Source: JALOPX01 sp041309605
GTDB lineage: Bacteria > Krumholzibacteriota > Krumholzibacteriia > Krumholzibacteriales > Krumholzibacteriaceae
NCBI GenBank assembly: GCA_041309605.1
Contig: JBFYZH010000146.1
Coordinates: 1-20,653 of the forward strand
Direction: 5' to 3'
Length of the DNA: 20,653 bases
Shown here: positions 8,160 to 15,831 of the stretch, one piece after another
Position numbering within the stretch: the stretch's first letter is position 1
Layout: every line of letters starts with the position of its first letter
Notes under the pieces: model-generated
Databases searched by the model: none
Told to the model about the DNA's origin: nothing
Seen by the model: the letters and a program-made list of their open reading frames with translations, nothing else
Program-made: the position numbers and the translations under genes

Positions 8160-10178
8160 TTATATCACGCCTCCGTCGTCAGCGGTTTTAGGAAGTATCA
8201 CGGTCACCGTGGTCCCCATGCCGGGGTCGCTTTCGATCTCGATGGTTCCCTTGTGGCTCCTGACGATACCGAGGGAAACCGACAGGCCCAGTCCGGTTCC
8301 TTTCTCCTTGCTTGTGAAAAACGGTTCGAACACGGTCTCCAGCTGCTCGCAGGATATGCCCTTGCCGTTGTCGGTAAAAGCGATCGAAATAAATCCGCCC
8401 GTGGAATCCTCGCAGGTCGTTATCGTAATTCTTCCCTTTCCGCCTTCCATCGCTTCCGCGGCGTTAAGCAGCAGATTGGTGAATACCTGCTGCATCTGCC
8501 CAGTGTCGATGGCGGTCTCCAGCGGACCGGAAAACAGTTTCAGGTCGATTTCCGTATCCATCATCGCGTCGTATTTTCCCGCAAGTACAAGGGTATCCCG
8601 GAGCACACCGTTTATATCGACAACCTCCTTCTGCGGTTTGTTTTCCCGGGCAAAATCGAGAAGATTCCGAACGATATCCCTGCAGCGGCCGGTTTCATCC
8701 ACGATCATCCCGAGATCCTCGGCACGGGGATCGTTTTTATCCATATGCTTGAGCATCAGGCGCGACAGCGTCAGCACCGCGGTCAACGGATTGTTGATTT
8801 CATGCGCGACACCTGCGGCGAGCCGGCCTATCGACACCTGTTTTTCCACGCTTGACAGTTTCTTTTCGGTCATCTCCCTGAGCCGCATGTCGCGTTCCTT
8901 TACAGCCCGGACCATCGTATTAAAGGATTTGGCCAGCCTTCCCAATTCGTCGTCGGACTTTATCTGTACCTTGTAATTCAGGTCCCCCTCGGCCACCCTT
9001 TCCACGCCCAGCGTAAGAACCGAAAACGGCTTCATGAGAAACGACGAAAAGAGGTATGTCATGATGAACCCGAAAGTCATCCCGCCCGCGATGAGGCTCG
9101 TGAAAAGGGTGTTCGTCCTGCGCCTGACATCGGCGTACAGGCGCTCAGGTGTGCCTATCCCGAGCATGCCGACCACGCAGCCGGAGTGATCCTTCAGCGG
9201 GGAATATGCCGAATAACAGTTTTCGTTGAGGATCTTTGCCATGCCGACATAATCCTGTCCGACTTTCAGCACCGAATTCTCCACAACTGAATCGACGGCC
9301 GTCCCGATCAAGCCCTCTTCCATTGTTGTCGATATACGGGTATTTCCCATGAAAATCGTTACGATACTGATGACTTCCTCGTCGTGGGATATCCGGTTTC
9401 GTATCTGGGATACAATGCCGACATTTCCGTTAAGACTGTATCCGACAAGGAACATCCTTCCGTCATCGAGCGGCGACGCGGAAAAGATGAATAACTCGCT
9501 GTCCCGGGAGTCACCGAAATTCAGCAGTCTCAGATCCTGCCGGTCCAGGACGAGTACGGAAGAAACGGCGGAGCCCGTCACCCTTGCCGTCTCCAGCACG
9601 CCGGACAATGAAGAATCGAAGATCTGCGAGTTCGAAACCCTTTTTATTGAAAGGTTCCGCATGATCGTTGCGTCGCCTTCCCTCAATGCACGGTTTTTAT
9701 TCGAGACACCCGCCGTATCCGGATCCGTGGAGAGAAGATCATCTTCAACCAATATTCCGCACAGCTCGTCCACGCCGTCTCCCGATCCCGTACCCGGCTC
9801 GCAGTCGAAAACGCAGACTGTCGAGACGCTGTCGCCCATGAAGACCGAAATGCCGGCCGGGACTTCATCGAGAAAAAGCCGGCAAAGCGATACGTTGCCA
9901 AAACCGTTTTCCACCGAAGCAATCGTCGTCAACAAGCGCAGTTTTTCGACTTTCGAATTGAAGATCTGTTCGGCGACCTTCAGGTCCACCGCGACCTTCG
10001 ATCTTGCCAGCTCATCCACCTTGTTGCCGAATACCGTGTTGCCTATCATTATGGTCGCCGAAGCGGAGGATATGATCAATACCACGAAGGCCGTTATGAG
10101 CCTCATCCTGAAAGACATCCGGTTGGTCACTTCAAATGTCCGGCTGAGGTTGTTCCAATATTTTTTTTTCGAATTCAT
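8160..10178 (-). CDS. Membrane sensor histidine kinase with Cache-type periplasmic domain
   Basis: A 672-aa kinase. TM1 is near residues 27-48 and TM2 near 358-380; between them is a large periplasmic domain whose end (YSAYSPLKDHSGCVVGMLGI, about 322-341) resembles Cache_3/Cache_2 sensors. HAMP covers about 382-434. HisKA carries H459 in GVAHEINNPLTAVL, and the ATPase domain shows N572, D603 in DNGKGI, the F box FEPFFTS (617-623) and G2 box GTGLGLS (627-633). It should autophosphorylate H459 in response to a periplasmic ligand and pass phosphate to the regulator encoded next, and perhaps to the receiver-NuoE protein (inference). The start at 10178 has GAGGGAG upstream. Codons 4-6 are an A9 run, a possible slippage tract. 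The ligand is unknown. Confidence 0.93.
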   Translation of the reverse strand: MNSKKKYWNNLSRTFEVTNRMSFRMRLITAFVVLIISSASATIMIGNTVFGNKVDELARSKVAVDLKVAEQIFNSKVEKLRLLTTIASVENGFGNVSLCRLFLDEVPAGISVFMGDSVSTVCVFDCEPGTGSGDGVDELCGILVEDDLLSTDPDTAGVSNKNRALREGDATIMRNLSIKRVSNSQIFDSSLSGVLETARVTGSAVSSVLVLDRQDLRLLNFGDSRDSELFIFSASPLDDGRMFLVGYSLNGNVGIVSQIRNRISHDEEVISIVTIFMGNTRISTTMEEGLIGTAVDSVVENSVLKVGQDYVGMAKILNENCYSAYSPLKDHSGCVVGMLGIGTPERLYADVRRRTNTLFTSLIAGGMTFGFIMTYLFSSFLMKPFSVLTLGVERVAEGDLNYKVQIKSDDELGRLAKSFNTMVRAVKERDMRLREMTEKKLSSVEKQVSIGRLAAGVAHEINNPLTAVLTLSRLMLKHMDKNDPRAEDLGMIVDETGRCRDIVRNLLDFARENKPQKEVVDINGVLRDTLVLAGKYDAMMDTEIDLKLFSGPLETAIDTGQMQQVFTNLLLNAAEAMEGGKGRITITTCEDSTGGFISIAFTDNGKGISCEQLETVFEPFFTSKEKGTGLGLSVSLGIVRSHKGTIEIESDPGMGTTVTVILPKTADDGGVI

Positions 10179-10234
10179 GACGCTCCCTCTTTATCCACCT
10201 GCCGCCAGAATTTCGGAGGCAGGCGGATTCGATC

Positions 10235-10250
10235 TGCAGATTGTCTGCCA
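10235..10250 (-). promoter_or_regulatory. Candidate sigma-54 promoter of the kinase/regulator operon
   Basis: The minus strand reads TGGCAGA-N4-CTGCA, two mismatches to TGGYAYR-N4-TTGCW, with exact GG-N10-GC spacing. The predicted start near 10224 leaves a leader of about 45 nt before the kinase ATG. Confidence 0.5.
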
Positions 10251-10283
10251 TTATATCGCCTTTTTCCCGGCTGTACTAAATTT

Positions 10284-10297
10284 AAATACATGTATTT
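10284..10297. promoter_or_regulatory. Perfect 14-bp palindrome
   Basis: AAATACATGTATTT is fully self-complementary and sits about 66 bp upstream of the predicted kinase start, inside the longer bulged dyad 10266-10316. It is a candidate protein-binding site. Confidence 0.4.
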
Positions 10298-10396
10298 TTC
10301 AGCCATACATGCCGGGACGGGATCGTATATGTCGGTAACACTCTTTCTTTATTAAAGATACAATATTTTACCGATGTAAGAAATTTATATACACCA

Positions 10397-10428
10397 AGGC
10401 ATCGGTGTACATACCGTCAAAGATGCCT
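10397..10428. promoter_or_regulatory. Nested dyad, possible activator site
   Basis: AGGCATC/GATGCCT (7 bp) encloses CGGT-GTACAT-ACCG. Together with TCGGTAA (10332) and TTACCGA (10368) it forms a cluster of related boxes 100-190 bp from both flanking predicted starts, which fits an enhancer shared by the divergent genes. Confidence 0.35.
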
Positions 10429-10478
10429 GGCGGGCGTAACAGATTATTATCCATGGTGTTATTAATATTATCAAGGTC

Positions 10479-10494
10479 AGGAAAGAAAATTGCC
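10479..10494 (+). promoter_or_regulatory. Weak sigma-54-like promoter match
   Basis: AGGAAAG-N4-TTGCC keeps GG-N10-GC and a perfect TTGC at -12 but has four mismatches to the full consensus. It would start near 10505, 53 nt before the recombinase-like ATG. Confidence 0.25.
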
Positions 10495-10557
10495 CTTGTT
10501 TTCACAGGTCGTTCGTTCATGAGTCAGGGAAGATACATGCACCGGAAGGAGAAAACG

Positions 10558-11034
10558 ATGAACAATAAAAAAGCCCTCTGTTATCTGAGCGATATAATGC
10601 TCGGCCAGACCGGCGAAGTAATTTCGAAGGATTACCAGAAGGCTCGCATCCTCGAATACGCCGAGCGCTGCGGAATCGAGATCGTCGGATACTATGAAGA
10701 CGAGATGTACAACGAGGATGTGCTTTCGAGACCGGGCGTTGAAGCTATGCTCCTCGACGAAAGGGATTACGATATTATCCTCGTGGAAAGGGTCTGGGCA
10801 TTTTCCCGGAACTGGTCGATCCTGAAAGGTCTGTTGACTGTTCTCAAGCTTAAATCGGTGACCCTGGAGTCCGCGACGACGATGTGGGATTGCACGTCGC
10901 AGAGAGTACGGGATCATTACCGCGGCCGTACCTTGAAAAACCGCCCGAGAACCGAGACGTGCGTGAAAGAGTGGAAATCGGTTCCCTTGAAGGCGCCCGC
11001 GAAACTAAACTTCGTAATGCTTAAAAAGGCGTGA
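10558..11034 (+). CDS. Degenerate serine-recombinase-like protein (resolvase N-terminal fold)
   Basis: A 158-aa protein starting MNNKKALCYLSDIMLGQTGE, with AAGGAG just upstream of the ATG at 10558. Its middle follows the resolvase catalytic-domain layout: a first strand with Y9, helix and strand ARILEYAERCGIEIVGYYED, the segment LSRPGVEAML, then DYDIILVERVWAFSRNWSIL, matching the usual D(V)(V)(V)..DRLSRS. Compared with gamma-delta resolvase, the YARVS motif is replaced by YLSDI and DRLSR by WAFSR, so the equivalents of R8, D67 and R68 are lost, and the nucleophile serine is not aligned. No DNA-binding HTH or zinc ribbon follows; the tail is basic. It is therefore probably not a recombinase but a regulatory or binding protein using that fold (inference). 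It precedes the HdrD-like gene by 99 nt and may be co-transcribed. Confidence 0.65.
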   Translation: MNNKKALCYLSDIMLGQTGEVISKDYQKARILEYAERCGIEIVGYYEDEMYNEDVLSRPGVEAMLLDERDYDIILVERVWAFSRNWSILKGLLTVLKLKSVTLESATTMWDCTSQRVRDHYRGRTLKNRPRTETCVKEWKSVPLKAPAKLNFVMLKKA

Positions 11035-11133
11035 TCCGGGTCGAATCCGAAGGCTTCCGGCTGAACGGCTCAACATGAGACGCGGCTGGTTTCGGAAAAC
11101 GGTATCCAATTCCTACCGGATCGGGAGGCATGA

Positions 11134-13224
11134 ATGAACGATCTATCCGAAGCGACCCGCCAGATAATGTGGAATATCTCCCACGGCTGGTTGATGTACG
11201 CCTTTTTCGTGATCGCGCTTGGCGTGTTCGCCTGGGGCCTCGCGCGGCGGATCAGGATATGGAAAAAAGGGAAAGCGGACAACGAACGCCTCACGGACCT
11301 CAGTAAACGTTTAATATTCATGGTCAGGGAGATCTTCCTTCAACGCCGCGTGATGGACAACGCGTATCCCGGGTTTTTCCACGGCTTCATCTTCTACTCC
11401 TTCCTGATTCTCGTTATCACGACGCTCGTCGTAATGATGGATTACGACTTCCATACGCATCTGTTCAAGGGCGGATTCTACCTGCTGCTCTCGTTTGCCG
11501 CCGACGCGGCGGGATTATTAATACTCGTGGGCGTATCGATGGCCGCGTACCGGCGTTATATTAAAAAGACGAAGACACTCTCGACGGTGGCCGGGGATTT
11601 CTGGATTCTTTTCCTTCTTGCCGCCATTGTCGTTGGCGGTTTTCTCATCGAAGGCCTTCGCATGGCCATGCAGGGAGACCCCTGGGCGCCTTTCTCGCCC
11701 GTCGGATATTTTTTCAGCCTGATCTTCTCCGGCATAGGCGAGAGGAGCGGAACGTCGCTCTACGTGTTTCTATGGTGGAGCCACCTGGCGCTCTCGATGG
11801 CATGGATCGCGATCCTGCCGTTCACAAAATTCTTCCATATCCTGACGATCCCGGCGAACGTCTTTTTTTCCAAATTCAAACCGAGGGGGGAGCTTTCCCG
11901 CCAGGACATAGAGGCGATGATCTCGAAGGAGGATTTTGACGAGGACAATTTCACACTCGGGGTCGAGTCAACGGACAGCCTTACATGGAAACAGCGGCTC
12001 GATCTGGACGCCTGCATAGGATGCGGAAGATGCGAGGAGGTATGCCCCGCCTTCCTCGCCGAAATGCCCTTCTCCCCGAAGGATTTCATATTGAATTGCA
12101 AGGACCTGCTTTATAAAAGGGAAAGAAGCGGGCCGGTCGATGCCGGGGAAAAAGGCGCCGACGCGGCCGCGGGCCGGATCGTCGGAGAGGCGATCGATGA
12201 AAATTTCATATGGTACTGCCGCACATGCATGGCATGCGAGGAGGTGTGCCCCGCCTTCATCGATCACGTGGATACGATGATAGAGGTAAGAAGAAACGAA
12301 GTGGTCATGCAGGGCAGGCTCCCCGCGGAGGCTGCCGGAGCGATGAAGATGCTCGAAAACCAGGGCAACCCGTTCGGGCCCCAGAATGAACGGGTGGACT
12401 GGATCTCGGAACTCGGCGTGCCTGTTGCCGGACCCGGCGACGAATACGATATCCTGTACTGGGTCGGGTGTTGCACAACATTCGATTCGACGAAGCGAAA
12501 GATTGCGGCCGATCTTATCAGGCTGCTGGAAAAATGCGGGATGAATTTCGCGGTGCTCGGGGACGACGAAAAATGCTGCGGGGATCCTGCGCGAGTGATA
12601 GGACAGGAATATCTCTTCCAGGACATAGCCAGGAAACAGGTGGAGATCCTCAACAGCCGCAAATTCAGGGTACTGCTGGCATCCTGCCCGCATTGTTACA
12701 ACGTGCTCAGGAACGAGTACCGCCAGTTCGGCGGAAATTACAATGTCGTGCACCACAGCGAATTTCTGCACGAAATGTTATGGTCCGGCTCTTTGAAGCC
12801 CGAATACGGAAAAATGAACCGCATCGTTTATCATGACCCATGCTACCTGGGCAGGGGCCAGAACATCTACGAGCCGCCCCGGGAGGTATTGAAGGCGATC
12901 CCGGGCGCCAGCGTCCTCGAGATGAAGCATCATTCTAGAAAAAGCATGTGCTGCGGGGGAGGCGGCGGCCATTTCTGGATGGATATCAAGGAAGGCAAGA
13001 GGATTAACAACCTTCGCATCGAACAGGCCCTCGATATCGGCGCCGATACGATCGTGACATCGTGCGCCTACTGCATGCAGATGCTGGAGGATTCGATGAA
13101 GATAATGAACAAGGATGATCATATGCAGGTTGTCGATATCGCGACGCTGGTCCTGGAGACGCTTGAAGCGAAGGACGGCGCCGCGGAAGGCCGGACGGAG
13201 GGAACTGAAAACGCCGGAACCTGA
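11134..13224 (+). CDS. HdrD-like membrane Fe-S oxidoreductase with NarI-like heme b domain (EMO-like)
   Basis: A 696-aa fusion. The N-terminal membrane domain (about 15-240) resembles NarI-type cytochrome b, with candidate heme ligands H17, H83, H217 and H235. A bacterial ferredoxin dicluster follows (C294, C297, C300, C304; C362, C365, C368, C372), then two CCG domains: C447-x33-C481-C482-x35-C518-x2-C521 and C570-x35-C606-C607-x36-C644-x2-C647, both within the HdrB/HdrD rule for noncubane [4Fe-4S] clusters. This layout is that of membrane HdrD/GlpC relatives and of ETF:(methyl)menaquinone oxidoreductase (EMO) from beta-oxidising anaerobes. It would move electrons between a cytoplasmic carrier and menaquinone; the donor is unknown because no etfAB is in view. 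The start has GGGAGG 7 nt upstream. A terminator follows at 13268-13303. Confidence 0.9.
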   Translation: MNDLSEATRQIMWNISHGWLMYAFFVIALGVFAWGLARRIRIWKKGKADNERLTDLSKRLIFMVREIFLQRRVMDNAYPGFFHGFIFYSFLILVITTLVVMMDYDFHTHLFKGGFYLLLSFAADAAGLLILVGVSMAAYRRYIKKTKTLSTVAGDFWILFLLAAIVVGGFLIEGLRMAMQGDPWAPFSPVGYFFSLIFSGIGERSGTSLYVFLWWSHLALSMAWIAILPFTKFFHILTIPANVFFSKFKPRGELSRQDIEAMISKEDFDEDNFTLGVESTDSLTWKQRLDLDACIGCGRCEEVCPAFLAEMPFSPKDFILNCKDLLYKRERSGPVDAGEKGADAAAGRIVGEAIDENFIWYCRTCMACEEVCPAFIDHVDTMIEVRRNEVVMQGRLPAEAAGAMKMLENQGNPFGPQNERVDWISELGVPVAGPGDEYDILYWVGCCTTFDSTKRKIAADLIRLLEKCGMNFAVLGDDEKCCGDPARVIGQEYLFQDIARKQVEILNSRKFRVLLASCPHCYNVLRNEYRQFGGNYNVVHHSEFLHEMLWSGSLKPEYGKMNRIVYHDPCYLGRGQNIYEPPREVLKAIPGASVLEMKHHSRKSMCCGGGGGHFWMDIKEGKRINNLRIEQALDIGADTIVTSCAYCMQMLEDSMKIMNKDDHMQVVDIATLVLETLEAKDGAAEGRTEGTENAGT

Positions 13225-13237
13225 AATCCCGGCGTTT
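13209..13237 (+). terminator. 9-bp hairpin enclosing the HdrD-like gene stop codon
   Basis: AAACGCCGG and CCGGCGTTT pair perfectly across an 11-nt loop that contains the TGA stop (13222-13224). A true intrinsic terminator follows 31 nt later, so this element may have another 3'-end role. Confidence 0.45.
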
Positions 13238-13267
13238 GGAATCGCGAATCTCTTTATCGAACGATGA

Positions 13268-13303
13268 CGGCCGGGACGTCGCGACGACCCCCGGCCGGTT
13301 TTT
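13268..13303 (+). terminator. Intrinsic terminator
   Basis: CGGCCGGG/CCCGGCCG forms an 8-bp GC-rich stem with a 14-nt loop, followed after one G by TTTTT (13299-13303). It ends the HdrD-like transcript and lies between convergent operons. Confidence 0.7.
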
Positions 13304-13354
13304 CACGCAGGCTCGTGCCGCGGGCTCCGGCTTGCCGGCCCCCGCTCGTTCCGA

Positions 13355-13903
13355 TCAGAAGGTCTGCCCAGCCTGGTGAACGATCCACCCGCCGCTGCAG
13401 AGATTATGGCATTCCTTGCAGAAGGAGCATTCCTTGGCCAGTTCCGGAAGAATGTAAAGCTCGCGGTCCAGGCCCCTGCCCTTGAAAAAAACCGCGTCCA
13501 GTTTCCTGACCTCGGTGCAGTACCTTACGCATAGGCCGCACAGGTTGCAGTCGGTCTGCTTCGGGTGGAATCTCGAGCTTTCGATGCCGTATTCTTTGGC
13601 CAGCCCCGTCACGGTGGGCCACAGAAGTTCGATTATCATGCGGCGGATTTTTTTGACCTCTTCGGTGTCTGTCCTGACAACGATCCCCTCTTCCACCTCG
13701 TAGACGCAGGAAGCGACGATCCTGGTCCTCTTGCCCTTCGTGACTTCGACCATGCAGAGGCGGCACGCGCCGTAAGGTTTCACCTTGTCGGAATGGCACA
13801 GCGCCGGGATCGTGATGCCGTTCGCCCGGGCGGCCTGAAGGAGGGTCGTTCCCTTTTCCGCCTGTATCGTCTTGTCGTTCATTTGAAATGTCACGGTGTT
13901 CAT
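13355..13903 (-). CDS. NuoG/HydA-N-like [2Fe-2S]/[4Fe-4S] electron-transfer subunit
   Basis: A 182-aa protein. Residues 1-78 are a plant-type [2Fe-2S] ferredoxin fold with C36, C47, C50 and C66 (CHSDKVKPYGACRLC). The helical linker (81-108) joins to two [4Fe-4S] motifs, C119/122/125/129 and C159/162/165/169. This is the N-terminal part of NuoG and of [FeFe]-hydrogenase HydA/HndD, but the His-Cys3 cluster segment normally found around residues 92-105 is absent and there is no catalytic domain. It should accept electrons from the NuoF-like flavoprotein and pass them to another acceptor, such as a ferredoxin or Hdr-type complex (inference). It overlaps the NuoF-like gene by four bases and is the last gene of the operon. 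Cytoplasmic. Confidence 0.88.
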   Translation of the reverse strand: MNTVTFQMNDKTIQAEKGTTLLQAARANGITIPALCHSDKVKPYGACRLCMVEVTKGKRTRIVASCVYEVEEGIVVRTDTEEVKKIRRMIIELLWPTVTGLAKEYGIESSRFHPKQTDCNLCGLCVRYCTEVRKLDAVFFKGRGLDRELYILPELAKECSFCKECHNLCSGGWIVHQAGQTF

Positions 13904-15831
13904 TTCTTTTTTCCGCCTTTTTTTCCTGCCGCGGTCTTTTTCGCACCCGCAGCGAGATCCATGGAAGCCACCTTCGAGATCGCTCTTGCCTTCGGAGGGC
14001 AGACAACCAGACAGTTACCGCACTTGATGCATTTTTCCTGCTCTATCCTGTAGACCGTTTTTTCACCCTCGACCTTCGATATCGCGCCGACGGGGCAGCT
14101 CTTCGCGCAGAGCCCGCAGGCGATGCACTTGTCCGGGTCGATCACGAATGCGATCAGTTCCCTGCATACGAGTGCCGGGCAGCGCTTGTCCCTGATGTGC
14201 GCCTCGTATTCGTCCCTGAAATGGGCTATCGTGCTGAGAACCGGGTTCGCGGCCGTCTGGCCGAGGGCGCATAGGGAGGCGACACGCATCACATCGGCCA
14301 GCTCTTCCAGCAGCTCGATGTCCCCCTCCTTCCCCTTCCCGGAAGTGATATTGTCGAGGATTACGAGCATCTGCCTGAGCCCCTCGCGGCACGGAACGCA
14401 TTTTCCGCACGATTCGTGGCCGAGAAAGTCGGTGTAGTACCGGGCCGTATCCACCATGCAGGTATCTTCGTCCATGATGATCATGCCGCCCGACCCCATC
14501 ATCGAACCGGCCTCGAGCAGCCGGTCGAAGTCGACCGGGGTATCGATCATGCTTTCCGGCAGCACACCCCCGGACGGTCCGCCGGTCTGAACGGCCTTGA
14601 ATTTCTTTCCGTTGGGAACGCCGGAGCCGATGTCGAATACGATCCTTCGCATCGGAATTCCCATCGGCACCTCCACGAGCCCGGTGTTGATGATCTTGCC
14701 GACGAGCGAGAATATCTTCGTGCCGGTGCTTTTTGCCGTGCCTATTTTATTGAACCATTCCGCGCCGTTGTTGACGATCAGCGGTACGTTGGCCCAGGTT
14801 TCCACGTTGTTCAGGACGGTCGGCTTGTCCCACAGCCCCTTGTGGGCCGTGTGAACGTACTTCGGCCTCGGTTCACCGACCTTCCCCTCGACGACCGACA
14901 TCAGGGCGCTCGATTCGCCGGAAACGAACGCGCCGGCGCCGCGCTTGATCGTGATCGTGAAGGAGAATCCCGATCCGAGGATGTTTTCGCCTATCAGGCC
15001 GTACTCGCGCGCCTTCCTTATGGCGAGTTCGGTGTTCTCCACGGCCAGCGGATACTCCTGGCGAACGTAGATAAAACCTTCCTTCGCGCCTATCGCGTAG
15101 GCGCCGATGATCAGTCCCTCCAGCACGCTGTGGGGATTGCCCTCCAGCACGCTCCGGTCCATGTAAGCGCCCGGATCCCCCTCGTCCGCGTTGACGATCA
15201 CGTACTTGGGATCGTCCGCACAATCGCGCGAGGATTTCCATTTCCATCCCGTGGGAAACCCGCCGCCTCCCCGCCCTCGAAGACCGGAATCCTCGATCTC
15301 CTTTATCACGCCGTCCGGCTTCATCCTGAAGAGGGCCTTCGCCAGCGCCGAGTATCCGCCGATGGCGATGTAATCCTCTATACGCTTGGGATCGATCTGG
15401 GTGTTGGCCTCCAGAAGAAGGCGCTGCTGATGCTTGTAGAACGGGATATCGTCCAGGCGGGCGATGCGCTCGCCTGTCCCTGTGTCCTTGTAAAGGAGCC
15501 TCTCGACGTACCTGCCTTCCATCAGGGTCTCGGAGACTATCTCGGGAACGTCCTTGGCCTTCGTCCCGAGATAGCAGATCCTTTCGGGAAGGATGACCAC
15601 TATCGGTCCGCGCTCGCACAATCCCCAGCACCCGGTCCGGCGAAGCTCCACCTTGTCGCCGAGACCTTTTTCGGCGATCTGCCGTTCGAACTCCGCGACG
15701 ACATCCTGCGAGCGGGTGGCGAGGCACCCGGTGCCGGAACAGATCGTCACGCACGTGCGATCCACCTTGCGTTCCGAGTCAAGTTTATTCCTTAAAGCAA
15801 ACAGGTCATCAGGCGTTTTCAACCGCGACAT
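13900..15831 (-). CDS. NuoF/HndC-type NAD(P)-dependent FMN Fe-S subunit
   Basis: A 643-aa protein with four parts. Residues 25-90 form a thioredoxin-like [2Fe-2S] domain (C31, C36, C68, C72). The Complex I 51-kDa FMN/NAD domain (about 150-360) has GRGGGGFPTG (186-195) and ADEGDPGAYMDR (215-226). After the SLBB region comes the N3-type [4Fe-4S] site SCGKCVPC with C475, C478, C481 and C521. Two C-terminal ferredoxin motifs follow (C569/572/575/579 and C601/604/607/611). This matches HydB/HndC and related bifurcating or NAD-linked subunits. The C terminus ends in an odd Lys/Gly/Ala-rich tail (about 629-643). Its start lies 23 nt inside the receiver-NuoE gene and its stop overlaps the [2Fe-2S] subunit gene, so the three proteins are made as a unit. 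Confidence 0.95.
   Translation of the reverse strand: MSRLKTPDDLFALRNKLDSERKVDRTCVTICSGTGCLATRSQDVVAEFERQIAEKGLGDKVELRRTGCWGLCERGPIVVILPERICYLGTKAKDVPEIVSETLMEGRYVERLLYKDTGTGERIARLDDIPFYKHQQRLLLEANTQIDPKRIEDYIAIGGYSALAKALFRMKPDGVIKEIEDSGLRGRGGGGFPTGWKWKSSRDCADDPKYVIVNADEGDPGAYMDRSVLEGNPHSVLEGLIIGAYAIGAKEGFIYVRQEYPLAVENTELAIRKAREYGLIGENILGSGFSFTITIKRGAGAFVSGESSALMSVVEGKVGEPRPKYVHTAHKGLWDKPTVLNNVETWANVPLIVNNGAEWFNKIGTAKSTGTKIFSLVGKIINTGLVEVPMGIPMRRIVFDIGSGVPNGKKFKAVQTGGPSGGVLPESMIDTPVDFDRLLEAGSMMGSGGMIIMDEDTCMVDTARYYTDFLGHESCGKCVPCREGLRQMLVILDNITSGKGKEGDIELLEELADVMRVASLCALGQTAANPVLSTIAHFRDEYEAHIRDKRCPALVCRELIAFVIDPDKCIACGLCAKSCPVGAISKVEGEKTVYRIEQEKCIKCGNCLVVCPPKARAISKVASMDLAAGAKKTAAGKKGGKKK

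Larger units (their letters stand above)
10179..10557. other. Dyad-rich divergent control region
   Basis: No gene is supported. From the kinase side it holds a leader hairpin (10198-10223, CCTGCC/GGCAGG), a sigma-54-like promoter (10235-10250), a bulged dyad CCCGGC-TGTA/TACA-GCCGGG (10266-10316) around a perfect 14-bp palindrome (10284-10297), repeated TCGGTAA/TTACCGA boxes (10332 and 10368) and a nested dyad (10397-10428). A weaker sigma-54-like match (10479-10494) points at the recombinase-like gene. Confidence 0.6.

Noticed and set aside
10161..10169. A9 tract in codons 4-6 of the kinase as a phase-variation switch
   Set aside because: A single nine-base run is suggestive but common in Lys codons; nothing else supports slippage.
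10558..11034. Evidence for a mobile element or integron from the recombinase-like gene
   Set aside because: No terminal inverted repeats, target duplications, transposase or attachment-site pair were seen around it, and its catalytic residues are missing.
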